Source of the DNA: Pseudomonadota bacterium
GTDB taxonomy: Bacteria; Pseudomonadota; Gammaproteobacteria; Enterobacterales; Enterobacteriaceae
Assembly: GCA_023425455.1 (NCBI GenBank)
Contig: JAFACP010000063.1
Span: 1 to 9,376, forward strand
DNA length: 9,376 nt
Reading direction: 5' to 3'
The translations under genes and the position numbers were made by a program. This document shows, in pieces, positions 1-6,391 of the stretch. The notes under the pieces were generated by a model that was not told the origin of the DNA, did not search any database, and was given only the letters and a program-made list of their open reading frames with translations. The stretch's first letter is position 1, and each line of letters opens with the position of its first letter.

Positions 1-487
1 CCTGCCGGAGTTCGCTTCTCTGTCTGCTGAAGAACTGATCGCGAAACTGGACCAGCTGCCGGCTGACAAAAAAACCGTTCTGCGTAACAACGCAGGCGGC
101 CACGCTAACCACAGCTTCTTCTGGAAAGGCCTGAAAACCGGCACCACCCTGCAGGGCGACCTGAAAGCGGCTATCGAGCGTGACTTCGGTTCTGTAGACA
201 ACTTCAAAGCGGAATTTGAGAAAGCCGCTGCCACCCGTTTCGGCTCTGGCTGGGCGTGGCTGGTTCTGAAAGGTGACAAACTGGCGGTGGTTTCTACTGC
301 GAACCAGGATTCCCCGCTGATGGGGGAAGCGATCTCTGGCGCATCTGGTTTCCCAATCGTCGGCCTGGACGTGTGGGAACACGCCTACTACCTGAAATTC
401 CAGAACCGTCGCCCTGACTACATCAAAGCGTTCTGGGACGTGGTGAACTGGGACGAAGCCGCAGCGCGTTTCGCCGCTAAAAAATAA
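1..487 (+). CDS. sodA: Manganese superoxide dismutase SodA, 3' part (5' end outside window)
   Basis: Cytoplasmic Mn-dependent superoxide dismutase, converting superoxide to hydrogen peroxide and oxygen. The reading frame is open from base 2 and gives 161 residues, corresponding to about residues 46-206 of the 206-residue E. coli protein, so roughly the first 45 residues, including the first His ligand (His27), lie outside. Three metal ligands are visible: the His in NHSFFW, and the Asp and His in the signature [14 protein letters not shown] and the ending ARFAAKK are typical of enterobacterial SodA, and the codon choice looks like that of a highly expressed gene. A strong intrinsic terminator follows. 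In E. coli sodA is controlled by SoxRS, Fur, ArcA and others, but the promoter is not in this window. Identification is very secure; the enzyme is read as Mn type because it follows E. coli SodA almost residue for residue. Confidence 0.98.
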   Translation, partial: LPEFASLSAEELIAKLDQLPADKKTVLRNNAGGHANHSFFWKGLKTGTTLQGDLKAAIERDFGSVDNFKAEFEKAAATRFGSGWAWLVLKGDKLAVVSTANQDSPLMGEAISGASGFPIVGLDVWEHAYYLKFQNRRPDYIKAFWDVVNWDEAAARFAAKK

Positions 488-508
488 GGTTGCATTGACG
501 CCTGTGAG

Positions 509-535
509 AAGCGAGTCTGATGACTCGCTTTTTTT
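509..535 (+). terminator. sodA intrinsic terminator
   Basis: A perfect 9-bp inverted repeat (AAGCGAGTC, 509-517, with GACTCGCTT, 522-530) has a TGAT loop and runs into seven T (529-535). It lies 21 bases after the sodA stop. The yiiM start codon is only 22 bases beyond the T-run, so any yiiM transcript from the left must read through it. Confidence 0.93.
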
Positions 536-557
536 GTATCTGCAGAAAGGAGCAGCA

Positions 558-1232
558 ATGCACTACCCGGTGAATGTATTTACAGGCAAGGTCAGGGAGT
601 ATGACGGCAGCCGGCCGAGCGCTATCGCCAAAGTGCAGGTTGACGGGGAACTGACGTTAACCGACGTGGGGCTGGCGGGTGACGAGCAGGCAGAGAAAAA
701 AATTCACGGTGGGCCGGAGCGCGCGTTGTGTCATTATCCCCGCGAACATTATCGCCACTGGAGGGCGGAATTCCCTGACCAGGCGGAGCTGTTCGTTGCG
801 CCAGCGTTTGGTGAAAACCTCTCCACCGAAGGGCTGACCGAGAAAAACGTTTTTATCGGCGATATTTTTCGCTGGGGCGAGACGCTGATTCAGGTCACGC
901 AGCCACGTTCACCCTGCTTTAAGCTTAACGTCCATTTGGCTATCAGCGATATGTCGGCGCAGTTGCAACAGGCGGGAAAAACCGGCTGGCTGTACCGTGT
1001 GGTGCAGACCGGGCTGGTCCCGGCCGATGCGCCGCTTGAGCTGGCGTCACGCCTGAGCGATGTGTCGGTGTATGACGCCTGCGCGATAGCCTGGCATATG
1101 CCGTTTGATGATGAGCAGTATCACCGCCTGTTGTCGGCAGCAGGGTTATCAACCAGCTGGACCAGAACGATGCAGAAGCGCCGCATTAGCGGGCAGATTG
1201 AGGATAATTCGCGAAGATTATGGGGAACGTAA
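558..1232 (+). CDS. yiiM: MOSC-domain protein YiiM
   Basis: A 224-residue MOSC-domain protein, the same length as E. coli YiiM. In E. coli YiiM is linked to molybdenum-cofactor-dependent detoxification of N-hydroxylated base analogues such as 6-N-hydroxylaminopurine, alongside YcbX. The MOSC fold covers roughly residues 20-160. Visible marks are GDEQAEKKIHGGPERA (about 41-56), the AFGENLS turn (83-89) and the motif PRSPC with the conserved Cys120, expected to bind the cofactor. The C-terminal third, including HMPFDDEQYHRLL and SWTRTMQKRR, is the small helical domain of YiiM. The ATG at 558 is chosen because AAGGAG lies 6 bases upstream and the product begins like E. coli YiiM; an in-frame TTG at 495 would put the sodA terminator inside the gene. 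No separate promoter is evident in the short gap after that terminator. The gene converges on cpxA. Confidence 0.95.
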   Translation: MHYPVNVFTGKVREYDGSRPSAIAKVQVDGELTLTDVGLAGDEQAEKKIHGGPERALCHYPREHYRHWRAEFPDQAELFVAPAFGENLSTEGLTEKNVFIGDIFRWGETLIQVTQPRSPCFKLNVHLAISDMSAQLQQAGKTGWLYRVVQTGLVPADAPLELASRLSDVSVYDACAIAWHMPFDDEQYHRLLSAAGLSTSWTRTMQKRRISGQIEDNSRRLWGT

Positions 1233-1253
1233 TCGTGCTGCGCGAGGCAACCG

Positions 1254-1281
1254 GCCGGGTGGGGCAAAGCCCGCACCCGGC
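1254..1281. repeat. REP-like palindrome between convergent yiiM and cpxA
   Basis: A 28-base imperfect palindrome: GCCGGGTG (1254-1261) pairs with CACCCGGC (1274-1281), and GGGC (1262-1265) pairs with GCCC (1269-1272) around an AAA loop, with one bulged G (1273). The GCCGGGTG/CACCCGGC arms resemble REP (palindromic unit) elements of enterobacteria. There is no T-run on either side, so it is not a standard intrinsic terminator, but it could protect both converging mRNA 3' ends. It has the same length and outer arms as the palindrome after pfkA. Confidence 0.7.
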
Positions 1282-1288
1282 GCAACCG

Positions 1289-2662
1289 CTATGCACGTTT
1301 GTACAGCGGCAGCCAGAGCGTTAACCGCAGCCCGCCCAGCGGGCTGTCGTCGGCTTTTACCCAGCCGCGATGCTGCTGGATTGCGGTTTCTACGATCGCC
1401 AGACCGAGTCCTGTACCGCCCGATTCGCGATCGCGCGCTTCGTCGGTGCGGTAGAACGGACGGAAAATCTGCTCGCGATCTTCCGGGCTCACGCCCGGAC
1501 CATCATCATCCACAATGATGGTGATCCCGTCTTTATCCACCGAGAAGGCCACTTCAATGCGGGTGTGCGAATAGCGCAGGGCGTTGCGGACGATATTCTC
1601 CAGCGCGCTTTCCAGCGTATTCGGGTTACCGTATAGCGGCCAGGGGCCCGGCGGGAAATTCACGGTGAAGGATTTGCCCATCTGCTCCGCTTCAAATGCG
1701 GCGTTGTCTAGCACTTCATGCCACAGATGGTTGGCTTTCACCGTCTCACTGACCAGCGCATTCTTCTGCTGATTACGCGACATGACCAGCAGGTCGTTGA
1801 TCATGCTGTCCAGACGGTGGGCTTCGGTTTCAATACGCTCCAGCTCTTTGCTCTCGCCGCTGCGACGGCGCAGCAGCGCGGTGCCCAGCTGCAGGCGCGT
1901 AAGCGGCGTGCGCAGCTCGTGAGAGATGTCCGAGAGCAGGCGTTGCTGGGTGGTCATCATGCGCTCAAGGGCGGTGACCATCTGGTTAAAACTGGCACCG
2001 GCTGCCAGGAACTCCTGCGGCCCGGCCTCTAGCTCCGGATGCTGCCTCAGGTTACCCTGCGCCACTTCGTCGGCGGCATTTTTCAGCTTCCGCGCCGGTT
2101 TTGCCAGGCTCCACGCCAGCCATAGCAGCAGCGGCGAGCTGACCAGCATGGTGACAATCAGCAGCAGCAGCGGACGGTCAAACAGCAGGTTGATAAAGTC
2201 GGACTGAGAGCTGCTCGCAGGCCGGATCAGGTACAGCTGATAGTTATCTTCGCCATCTCGCACGGAGAAGGGGCCCACCATCTCTACCCGGCCATATTTT
2301 TTCTTCTGCGGGTGATCGGCGTTATCCGCCTGGCCAATAAAATTGCGGATGATCTGCATTTCATTGCGCTCAGCGCCGATGACGCGTCCTTCACTGGTCA
2401 CCAGCAGCAGGCGCTGCCCCGGCGGCGCCCATTTGTCGATAGCGCGAAACAGCCTGCGCCACCACATTAAATCGTTCGGCGGATCGTTTGCCAGTTCGGC
2501 TTCAACGTGCTGCTCGATCATCACGCCCTGACGTTGCTCGCTGTCGAGCAGCTCCGTCATCTGGCGTGAGTCGAGTTTTGGCAACATCAAAACGAGCATT
2601 AAAACCAGTGCCAGCGTTAGCCAGAATATGGCGAAAATGCGGGCGGTTAAGCTACCTATCAT
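1289..2662 (-). CDS. cpxA: Sensor histidine kinase CpxA
   Basis: Inner-membrane sensor kinase and phosphatase of the Cpx envelope-stress system, which phosphorylates CpxR when envelope proteins misfold. It has 457 residues, exactly the E. coli length. Order: transmembrane helix 1 (about 8-29), periplasmic sensor domain (30-163), transmembrane helix 2 (164-184), HAMP domain (about 185-238), and a dimerisation/phosphoacceptor domain with SDISHELRTPLTRLQ, whose His248 is the autophosphorylation site. The ATP-binding domain follows, with the N box (ENIVRNALRYS, around 355-365), G1 box (DDDGPGV, 385-391) and G2 box (GGTGLGLAI, 415-423). All catalytic motifs are intact. Its ATG overlaps the cpxR stop as ATGA and has no clear Shine-Dalgarno of its own, which suggests translational coupling. 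The stop is TAG. Activity is restrained by CpxP, encoded divergently next door. Confidence 0.98.
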   Translation of the reverse strand: MIGSLTARIFAIFWLTLALVLMLVLMLPKLDSRQMTELLDSEQRQGVMIEQHVEAELANDPPNDLMWWRRLFRAIDKWAPPGQRLLLVTSEGRVIGAERNEMQIIRNFIGQADNADHPQKKKYGRVEMVGPFSVRDGEDNYQLYLIRPASSSQSDFINLLFDRPLLLLIVTMLVSSPLLLWLAWSLAKPARKLKNAADEVAQGNLRQHPELEAGPQEFLAAGASFNQMVTALERMMTTQQRLLSDISHELRTPLTRLQLGTALLRRRSGESKELERIETEAHRLDSMINDLLVMSRNQQKNALVSETVKANHLWHEVLDNAAFEAEQMGKSFTVNFPPGPWPLYGNPNTLESALENIVRNALRYSHTRIEVAFSVDKDGITIIVDDDGPGVSPEDREQIFRPFYRTDEARDRESGGTGLGLAIVETAIQQHRGWVKADDSPLGGLRLTLWLPLYKRA

Positions 2663-3357
2663 GAAGCGGAAACCATCAGATAGCCGCGACCACGTAAGGT
2701 TTTAAACCACGGATGGCCATCTTTGCGTTCCGGCAGTTTACGGCGCAGGTTAGAGATGTGCATATCAATGGCGCGGTCAAACGGTGTCAGACGTTTTCCC
2801 AGTACTTCCTGGCTCAGGTGTTCACGCGATACCACCTGGCCGAGATGCTGCGCCAGCAGATAAAGCAGCGTGAACTCGGTGCCGGTCAGTTCCAGCGCCG
2901 TGCCGTCGAAGCTCGCCTCCTGGCGGCCCGGATTGAGGCTCAGGGAGTCGACTTCCAGCGTTGGTGAGCTGTTGTCGGTATTCTGCTGCTGTTCGCTCCA
3001 GTGGGAACGACGCAGGATAGCGCGAATACGGGCGACCAGTTCACGGTCGTTGAATGGCTTAGGCAAATAGTCATCAGCACCCAGCTCAAGGCCGAGTACG
3101 CGGTCAAGTTCGCTGCCGCGTGCGGTCAGCATAATGACGGGGGTCTGGTGTGTCTGGCGAAGTTCTTTCAGCGTATCAATGCCGTTTTTCTTCGGCATCA
3201 TGACGTCGAGCAAAAGGAGATCAATGCTGTCGTCAAGGAGACTCAGCGCCTGTTCGCCATCATGGGCAACCAGGACATTGAAACCTTCCATGTCGAGCAA
3301 CTCCTTTAAAAGAGATGTTAGCTCTCGGTCATCATCAACTAACAGGATTTTATTCAT
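2659..3357 (-). CDS. cpxR: Response regulator CpxR
   Basis: OmpR/PhoB-family DNA-binding response regulator, 232 residues as in E. coli. The receiver domain (about 1-118) shows the acidic pair Asp9/Asp10, phosphoacceptor Asp51 within LLLLDVMMPKKNG, Thr78, and Lys100 in YLPKPF. A linker (about 119-132) leads to the C-terminal winged-helix domain (133-232), with FTLLYLL, the recognition-helix region PFDRAIDMHISNLRRKL and the wing GRGYLM. Phospho-CpxR binds GTAAA direct repeats and activates envelope protease and chaperone genes, cpxP and its own operon. The start ATG (complement 3355-3357) follows GGAGG (complement 3368-3372) by 10 bases. It is the first gene of the leftward cpxRA operon. Confidence 0.98.
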   Translation of the reverse strand: MNKILLVDDDRELTSLLKELLDMEGFNVLVAHDGEQALSLLDDSIDLLLLDVMMPKKNGIDTLKELRQTHQTPVIMLTARGSELDRVLGLELGADDYLPKPFNDRELVARIRAILRRSHWSEQQQNTDNSSPTLEVDSLSLNPGRQEASFDGTALELTGTEFTLLYLLAQHLGQVVSREHLSQEVLGKRLTPFDRAIDMHISNLRRKLPERKDGHPWFKTLRGRGYLMVSAS

Positions 3358-3367
3358 TGTTTAAATA

Positions 3368-3385
3368 CCTCCGAGGCAGAAATTA
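3368..3385 (-). promoter_or_regulatory. cpxRA leader: candidate -10 and ribosome binding site
   Basis: On the minus strand TAATTT (3385-3380) is a possible -10 hexamer, with the weak -35 candidate TGGATT 17 bases upstream (3408-3403). The strong Shine-Dalgarno GGAGG (3372-3368) precedes the cpxR ATG. The -35 candidate lies just downstream of the CpxR box, as expected for autoactivation. The Shine-Dalgarno is clear; the -10 call is tentative. Confidence 0.35.
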
Positions 3386-3412
3386 CGACATCAAGGCTGT
3401 CTAATCCATGAC

Positions 3413-3427
3413 TTTACGTTGTTTTAC
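3413..3427 (-). promoter_or_regulatory. CpxR box in the divergent cpxR/cpxP spacer
   Basis: On the minus strand this reads GTAAAACAACGTAAA, a perfect match to the CpxR consensus of two GTAAA units separated by five bases. It is 56 bases upstream of cpxR and 81 bases upstream of cpxP, so one site could serve positive autoregulation of cpxRA and strong activation of cpxP. It is the only perfect box I found in this spacer. Confidence 0.92.
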
Positions 3428-3507
3428 ACCCCCTGACGCATGTTTGCAGCCTGAATCGTAGACTGTCTCTCGTTGAATCGCGACACGAAAGATTTTGGGA
3501 GCAAGTG

Positions 3508-4008
3508 ATGCGCAAAGTTACCGCTGCCGTCATGGCCTCAACGCTGGCGTTCAGTGCGTTTAGCCAGGCTGCTGTAGCTATTATCGGCGATAACGAGCCC
3601 TCACAGGAGGGGGTAACGCAGCACAGCAGCCAGGGCCATATGTTTGACGGCATAAGTTTAACCGAACATCAGCGTCAACAGATGCGAGATCTGATGCAGA
3701 GGGCACGACAAGACCAGCCTCCTGTTAATGTTAGCGAAATGGAGACAATGCATCGCCTTGTCACCGCAGAAAAATTTGATGAAAACGCTGTGCGCGCACA
3801 GGCAGAGAAAATGGCACAGGAGCAGGTTGCCCGCCAGGTCGAAATGGCCAGAGTCCGCAACCAGATGTTTCACCTGTTGTCACCTGAGCAGCAAGCGGTT
3901 TTAAACGAAAGACATCAGCAACGAATGGACCAGTTGCGTGAGGTTGCACGGATGCAACGAAGCTCAGACATGACGCTTTTCAGTAGCAACACCCGTAGTA
4001 ACCAGTAA
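3508..4008 (+). CDS. cpxP: Periplasmic Cpx inhibitor/adaptor CpxP
   Basis: Periplasmic member of the CpxP/Spy family. It damps CpxA signalling and delivers misfolded pilin-like proteins to DegP, being degraded with them. It has 166 residues, as in E. coli. A Sec signal peptide (about 1-21, ending AFSQA) has a basic start (MRK) and a hydrophobic core. The mature part is helical, with the family's paired LTxxQ motifs: LTEHQ (51-55) and a variant LSPEQ (124-128). The segment after the signal (22-43, [12 protein letters not shown]...) differs clearly from my recollection of E. coli, whereas 44-145 is nearly identical. The ATG at 3508 is preferred to an in-frame GTG one codon earlier because GGGAG is 6 bases upstream and the protein then starts like E. 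coli CpxP. Its mRNA also carries the sRNA CpxQ. Confidence 0.96.
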   Translation: MRKVTAAVMASTLAFSAFSQAAVAIIGDNEPSQEGVTQHSSQGHMFDGISLTEHQRQQMRDLMQRARQDQPPVNVSEMETMHRLVTAEKFDENAVRAQAEKMAQEQVARQVEMARVRNQMFHLLSPEQQAVLNERHQQRMDQLREVARMQRSSDMTLFSSNTRSNQ

Positions 4009-4014
4009 ACCCTG

Positions 4015-4072
4015 TTTTCCTTGCCATAGACACCATCCCTGTCTTCCCCCACATGATGTGGGGGTTTTTTTT
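4015..4072 (+). ncRNA. cpxQ: CpxQ small RNA, 3' UTR-derived from cpxP
   Basis: The 58 bases after the cpxP stop closely match CpxQ as I recall it from E. coli and Salmonella, where RNase E releases it from the cpxP mRNA and Hfq stabilises it. Known targets there include inner-membrane and envelope genes such as nhaB, fimA and agp. Visible parts: a single-stranded pyrimidine-rich 5' end (TTTTCCTTGCC, 4015-4025), a small hairpin AGACA/TGTCT (4028-4032 with 4040-4044) exposing CCATCCC, and the terminator hairpin ending in eight T, a good Hfq tail. The CpxR box upstream makes it Cpx-induced. The 5' end is placed by comparison with known CpxQ and may be off by a few bases. Confidence 0.9.
4046..4072 (+). 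terminator. cpxP/CpxQ intrinsic terminator
   Basis: CCCCCACA (4046-4053) pairs perfectly with TGTGGGGG (4057-4064) over a TGA loop, followed by eight T (4065-4072). It ends the cpxP transcript and forms the 3' part of CpxQ. Confidence 0.95.
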
Positions 4073-4107
4073 GCCCTTCATTTTGTTTCGTTACTCTTTT
4101 ATTCATC

Positions 4108-4135
4108 CTTTGATTAGGACAGCATCCGTTATACT
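4108..4135 (+). promoter_or_regulatory. Candidate fieF promoter
   Basis: TATACT (4130-4135) is a good -10 hexamer, one mismatch from TATAAT. The upstream element is weak: CTTTGA (4108-4113) at 16-base spacing. Transcription would begin near 4142, giving a leader of about 20 bases. The strong terminator just upstream makes a dedicated promoter necessary. No Fur-like palindrome was recognised. Confidence 0.45.
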
Positions 4136-4161
4136 AGCGCCATGGCATGACAGGAGTGTTT

Positions 4162-5046
4162 ATGAATCAATCCTATGGGCGGCTGGTAAGCCGTGCAGCA
4201 ATCGCGGCGACAGTGACGGCGTCGTGTTTACTGATCATCAAAATTTTCGCGTGGTGGTATACCGGCTCGGTCAGTATTCTGGCAGCGCTGGTGGACTCCC
4301 TGATGGATATTGCCGCTTCGCTGACCAACCTGCTGGTGGTGCGCTACTCCCTGCAACCGGCGGATGAAGAACATATGTTTGGTCATGGCAAAGCGGAGTC
4401 GCTGGCGGCGCTGGCGCAAAGCATGTTTATCTCCGGCTCGGCGCTGTTCCTGTTTTTAACAGGCATTCAACACCTGGTTTCACCGTCACCGATGAACGAT
4501 CCCGGCGTTGGAGTTGGGGTCACCGTTATCGCACTTATCAGCACATTGGTTCTTGTAACGTTCCAGCGTTGGGTTGTGAGAAAAACCCAAAGCCAGGCGG
4601 TAAGGGCTGATATGCTTCATTATCAGTCTGATGTTATGATGAATGGCGCTATTCTTATTGCGCTCGGTCTGGCCTGGTACGGCTGGCATCGGGCTGATGC
4701 GCTGTTTGCGTTAGGGATTGGTATCTATATTTTATATAGCGCCTTGCGGATGGGGTACGATGCGGTGCAATCGCTGCTGGATCGCGCCATTCCCGACGCG
4801 GAACGTGATGAGATTTTTGCTATTGTGACCTCCTGGCCCGGCGTCAGCGGTGCTCACGATCTTCGTACGCGGCAGTCAGGGCCGACCCGCTTTATTCAGG
4901 TTCATATAGAAATGGAAGACAACCTGCCGTTGGTTCAGGCACACAGCGTGGCTGAACAGGTCGAGCAGGCGATCTTGCTGCGTTTTCCTGGTTCAGACGT
5001 CATCATTCACCAGGATCCCTGTTCTGTTGTACCCAGGACATTTTGA
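4162..5046 (+). CDS. fieF: Cation-efflux transporter FieF (YiiP)
   Basis: Cation diffusion facilitator family member: an inner-membrane dimer exporting Zn(II)/Fe(II) in exchange for protons. It has 294 residues with six transmembrane helices (about 12-210) and a cytoplasmic metallochaperone-like domain (about 212-290). All metal ligands known from E. coli YiiP are present: site A Asp45, Asp49, His153, Asp157; site B Asp68, His71, His75; site C His232, His248, His261, His283 and Asp285. The ATG at 4162 is chosen because AGGAG lies 5 bases upstream and [17 protein letters not shown] matches E. coli; an in-frame start at 4147 lacks this support. The C-terminus ends VVPRTF, about six residues shorter than the 300-residue E. 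coli protein as I recall it, with all ligands retained. No clear terminator follows, so some read-through into pfkA is possible. Confidence 0.96.
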   Translation: MNQSYGRLVSRAAIAATVTASCLLIIKIFAWWYTGSVSILAALVDSLMDIAASLTNLLVVRYSLQPADEEHMFGHGKAESLAALAQSMFISGSALFLFLTGIQHLVSPSPMNDPGVGVGVTVIALISTLVLVTFQRWVVRKTQSQAVRADMLHYQSDVMMNGAILIALGLAWYGWHRADALFALGIGIYILYSALRMGYDAVQSLLDRAIPDAERDEIFAIVTSWPGVSGAHDLRTRQSGPTRFIQVHIEMEDNLPLVQAHSVAEQVEQAILLRFPGSDVIIHQDPCSVVPRTF

Positions 5047-5093
5047 GCTTTCGTTATTCGTTGTAAAAAGTGAGGCCAGGCCAGCATTTTGTG

Positions 5094-5099
5094 TATAAA
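5094..5099 (+). promoter_or_regulatory. Possible upstream pfkA promoter (-10 TATAAA)
   Basis: TATAAA, preceded by TGTG, resembles a -10 element and lies about 50 bases upstream of the main pfkA -10. No convincing -35 hexamer is present at standard spacing. It could be a second pfkA promoter. Low confidence. Confidence 0.3.
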
Positions 5100-5120
5100 T
5101 TACCGCCATTTGGTCTGACC

Positions 5121-5153
5121 TGAATCAATTCAGCTGGAAGTGATTGATATACT
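5121..5153 (+). promoter_or_regulatory. pfkA promoter with Cra (FruR) operator
   Basis: TGAATCAATTCA (5121-5132) is a near-palindrome matching the Cra operator pattern (TGAAWCGNTTCA-like), with a further outer C-G pair (5120/5133). TATACT (5148-5153) follows as the -10, so the operator covers the -35 region. That arrangement fits Cra repression of pfkA when glycolytic flux is low. Transcription would start near 5160, leaving a leader of about 70 bases. Confidence 0.8.
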
Positions 5154-5230
5154 ATTTGCAGTATTCGTTGGTCGAACAATTTCTTCCGGCAACAGATTTC
5201 AATTTTGCATTCCTAAGTTCAGAGGTAGTC

Positions 5231-6193
5231 ATGATTAAGAAAATCGGTGTGTTGACAAGCGGCGGTGATGCGCCGGGCATGAACGCAGCAATTCGTGGTG
5301 TTGTTCGTGCAGCGCTGACGGAAGGTCTGGAAGTTTTTGGTATCTATGACGGTTATTTAGGTCTGTATGAAGACCGTATGGTTCAGCTGGACCGCTACAG
5401 CGTGTCCGACATGATCAACCGTGGCGGTACCTTCCTCGGTTCTGCTCGCTTCCCGGAGTTCCGTGATGAACACGTTCGTGAAGTGGCTATCGAAAACATG
5501 AAGAAACGCGGCCTCGACGCCCTGGTGGTGATCGGCGGTGACGGTTCTTATATGGGTGCAAAACGTCTGACTGAAATGGGCTTCCCGTGCATCGGTCTGC
5601 CAGGCACCATCGACAACGACATCAAAGGTACTGACTACACTATCGGTTACTTCACCGCACTGGGTACCGTTGTCGAGGCTATCGACCGTCTGCGTGATAC
5701 CTCCTCTTCACACCAGCGTATCTCCATCGTTGAAGTGATGGGCCGCTATTGTGGTGACCTGACCCTGGCTGCCGCTATTGCCGGTGGCTGTGAGTTTGTG
5801 GTGGTGCCGGAAGTGGAGTTTAGCCGTGAAGATCTGGTTAATGAGATCAAAGCCGGCATCGCGAAAGGTAAGAAACACGCCATCGTGGCGATCACCGAGC
5901 ATATCTGTGACGTTGATGAACTGGCTAAGTACATCGAAACAGAGACCAAACGTGAAACCCGTGCGACCGTACTGGGTCACATCCAGCGCGGCGGCTCTCC
6001 AGGGCCTTATGACCGTATTCTGGCTTCACGTATGGGCGCTTATGCGATTGAACTGCTGCTGCAGGGCCACGGCGGTCGTTGCGTCGGTATTCAGAACGAA
6101 AAACTGGTTCATCATGACATCATCGACGCCATTGAAAACATGAAGCGTCCGTTCAAAGGTGACTGGTTAGACTGCGCGAAGAAACTGTACTAA
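5231..6193 (+). CDS. pfkA: ATP-dependent 6-phosphofructokinase I
   Basis: Major phosphofructokinase of glycolysis, phosphorylating fructose 6-phosphate to fructose 1,6-bisphosphate with ATP. It is a cytoplasmic tetramer, activated by ADP and inhibited by phosphoenolpyruvate in the E. coli enzyme. The product has 320 residues, the E. coli length. Visible motifs: the ATP-site [15 protein letters not shown] (9-23), GSARFPEF with Arg73, IGGDGS (101-106) with the Mg-linked Asp104, and PGTIDND (124-130) with catalytic Asp128 (Asp127 in mature numbering). The family signature near [11 protein letters not shown] comes later. Effector-site arginines near 22 and 26 are present. The ATG at 5231 follows AGAGGTAGTC, a moderate Shine-Dalgarno (GAGGT). 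An upstream in-frame start at 5144 would lie within the promoter and is rejected. Confidence 0.98.
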   Translation: MIKKIGVLTSGGDAPGMNAAIRGVVRAALTEGLEVFGIYDGYLGLYEDRMVQLDRYSVSDMINRGGTFLGSARFPEFRDEHVREVAIENMKKRGLDALVVIGGDGSYMGAKRLTEMGFPCIGLPGTIDNDIKGTDYTIGYFTALGTVVEAIDRLRDTSSSHQRISIVEVMGRYCGDLTLAAAIAGGCEFVVVPEVEFSREDLVNEIKAGIAKGKKHAIVAITEHICDVDELAKYIETETKRETRATVLGHIQRGGSPGPYDRILASRMGAYAIELLLQGHGGRCVGIQNEKLVHHDIIDAIENMKRPFKGDWLDCAKKLY

Positions 6194-6237
6194 CGGTTGT
6201 CTGCGGGCCGGCGGTGCTGGCTGCCGGAGGTGCTCAG

Positions 6238-6265
6238 GCCGGGTAAGGCGTTAACGCCGCCCGGC
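6238..6265 (-). repeat. REP-like palindrome after pfkA
   Basis: A 28-base palindrome. On the minus strand it starts GCCGGG and ends CTTACCCGGC, with an inner GGCGTTAACGCC core. The CGCCTTACCCGGC end resembles enterobacterial REP units. It has the same length and outer GCCGGG/CCCGGC arms as the element at 1254-1281. Confidence 0.7.
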
Positions 6266-6271
6266 TTTTTT
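6238..6271 (+). terminator. pfkA terminator built on the REP-like palindrome
   Basis: GCCGGG (6238-6243) pairs with CCCGGC (6260-6265), and GGCG (6247-6250) pairs with CGCC (6255-6258) across a TTAA loop; small asymmetric bulges separate the two stems. Six T follow (6266-6271). It lies 44 bases beyond the pfkA stop. A smaller hairpin, CCGGC/GCCGG (6208-6212 with 6223-6227), precedes it. Confidence 0.88.
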
Positions 6272-6391
6272 CTGTTCTCCATTCCTCTTTTTATTCCTCA
6301 GCGTTATAGCCAATCTTTTTTTATTCTTTAATCATTGGTTGTCTTTCTGGCACGCTTCACACATCAAAACACTGCACAAGAGAGCCGGGCG
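6272..6391 (+). promoter_or_regulatory. sbp upstream region, AT-rich, promoter not resolved
   Basis: An AT-rich stretch (about 6280-6345) precedes sbp. CCAAT (6310-6314) and ATTGG (6334-6338) form a spaced inverted repeat flanking T-rich DNA. TTGGTT (6336-6341) could be a -35, but no good -10 follows at 17 bases, which would suit an activator-dependent promoter. In E. coli sbp is activated by CysB under sulfur limitation; CysB sites are too degenerate to call by eye. Confidence 0.35.

Noticed and set aside
495..557. In-frame TTG extension of yiiM by 21 codons
   Set aside because: It encodes the sodA terminator hairpin as protein. The ATG at 558 has AAGGAG at 6 bases and yields the family length of 224.
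1105..1518. 137-codon plus-strand frame overlapping the yiiM end and cpxA end
   Set aside because: It overlaps two well-conserved genes, and its Arg/Ala/Pro-rich product resembles nothing recognisable.
3414..3653. 79-codon minus-strand frame across the cpxP start and control region
   Set aside because: It covers the CpxR box and the cpxP signal peptide; no ribosome binding site; composition is that of a shadow frame.
5144..5230. In-frame upstream start extending pfkA by 29 residues
   Set aside because: The extension would overlap the -10 hexamer of the pfkA promoter, and the conserved enzyme begins [13 protein letters not shown] at 5231.
6335..6391. In-frame upstream start extending sbp by 19 residues
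   Set aside because: It would put a polar stretch before a textbook signal peptide; 329 residues from 6392 is the family length.
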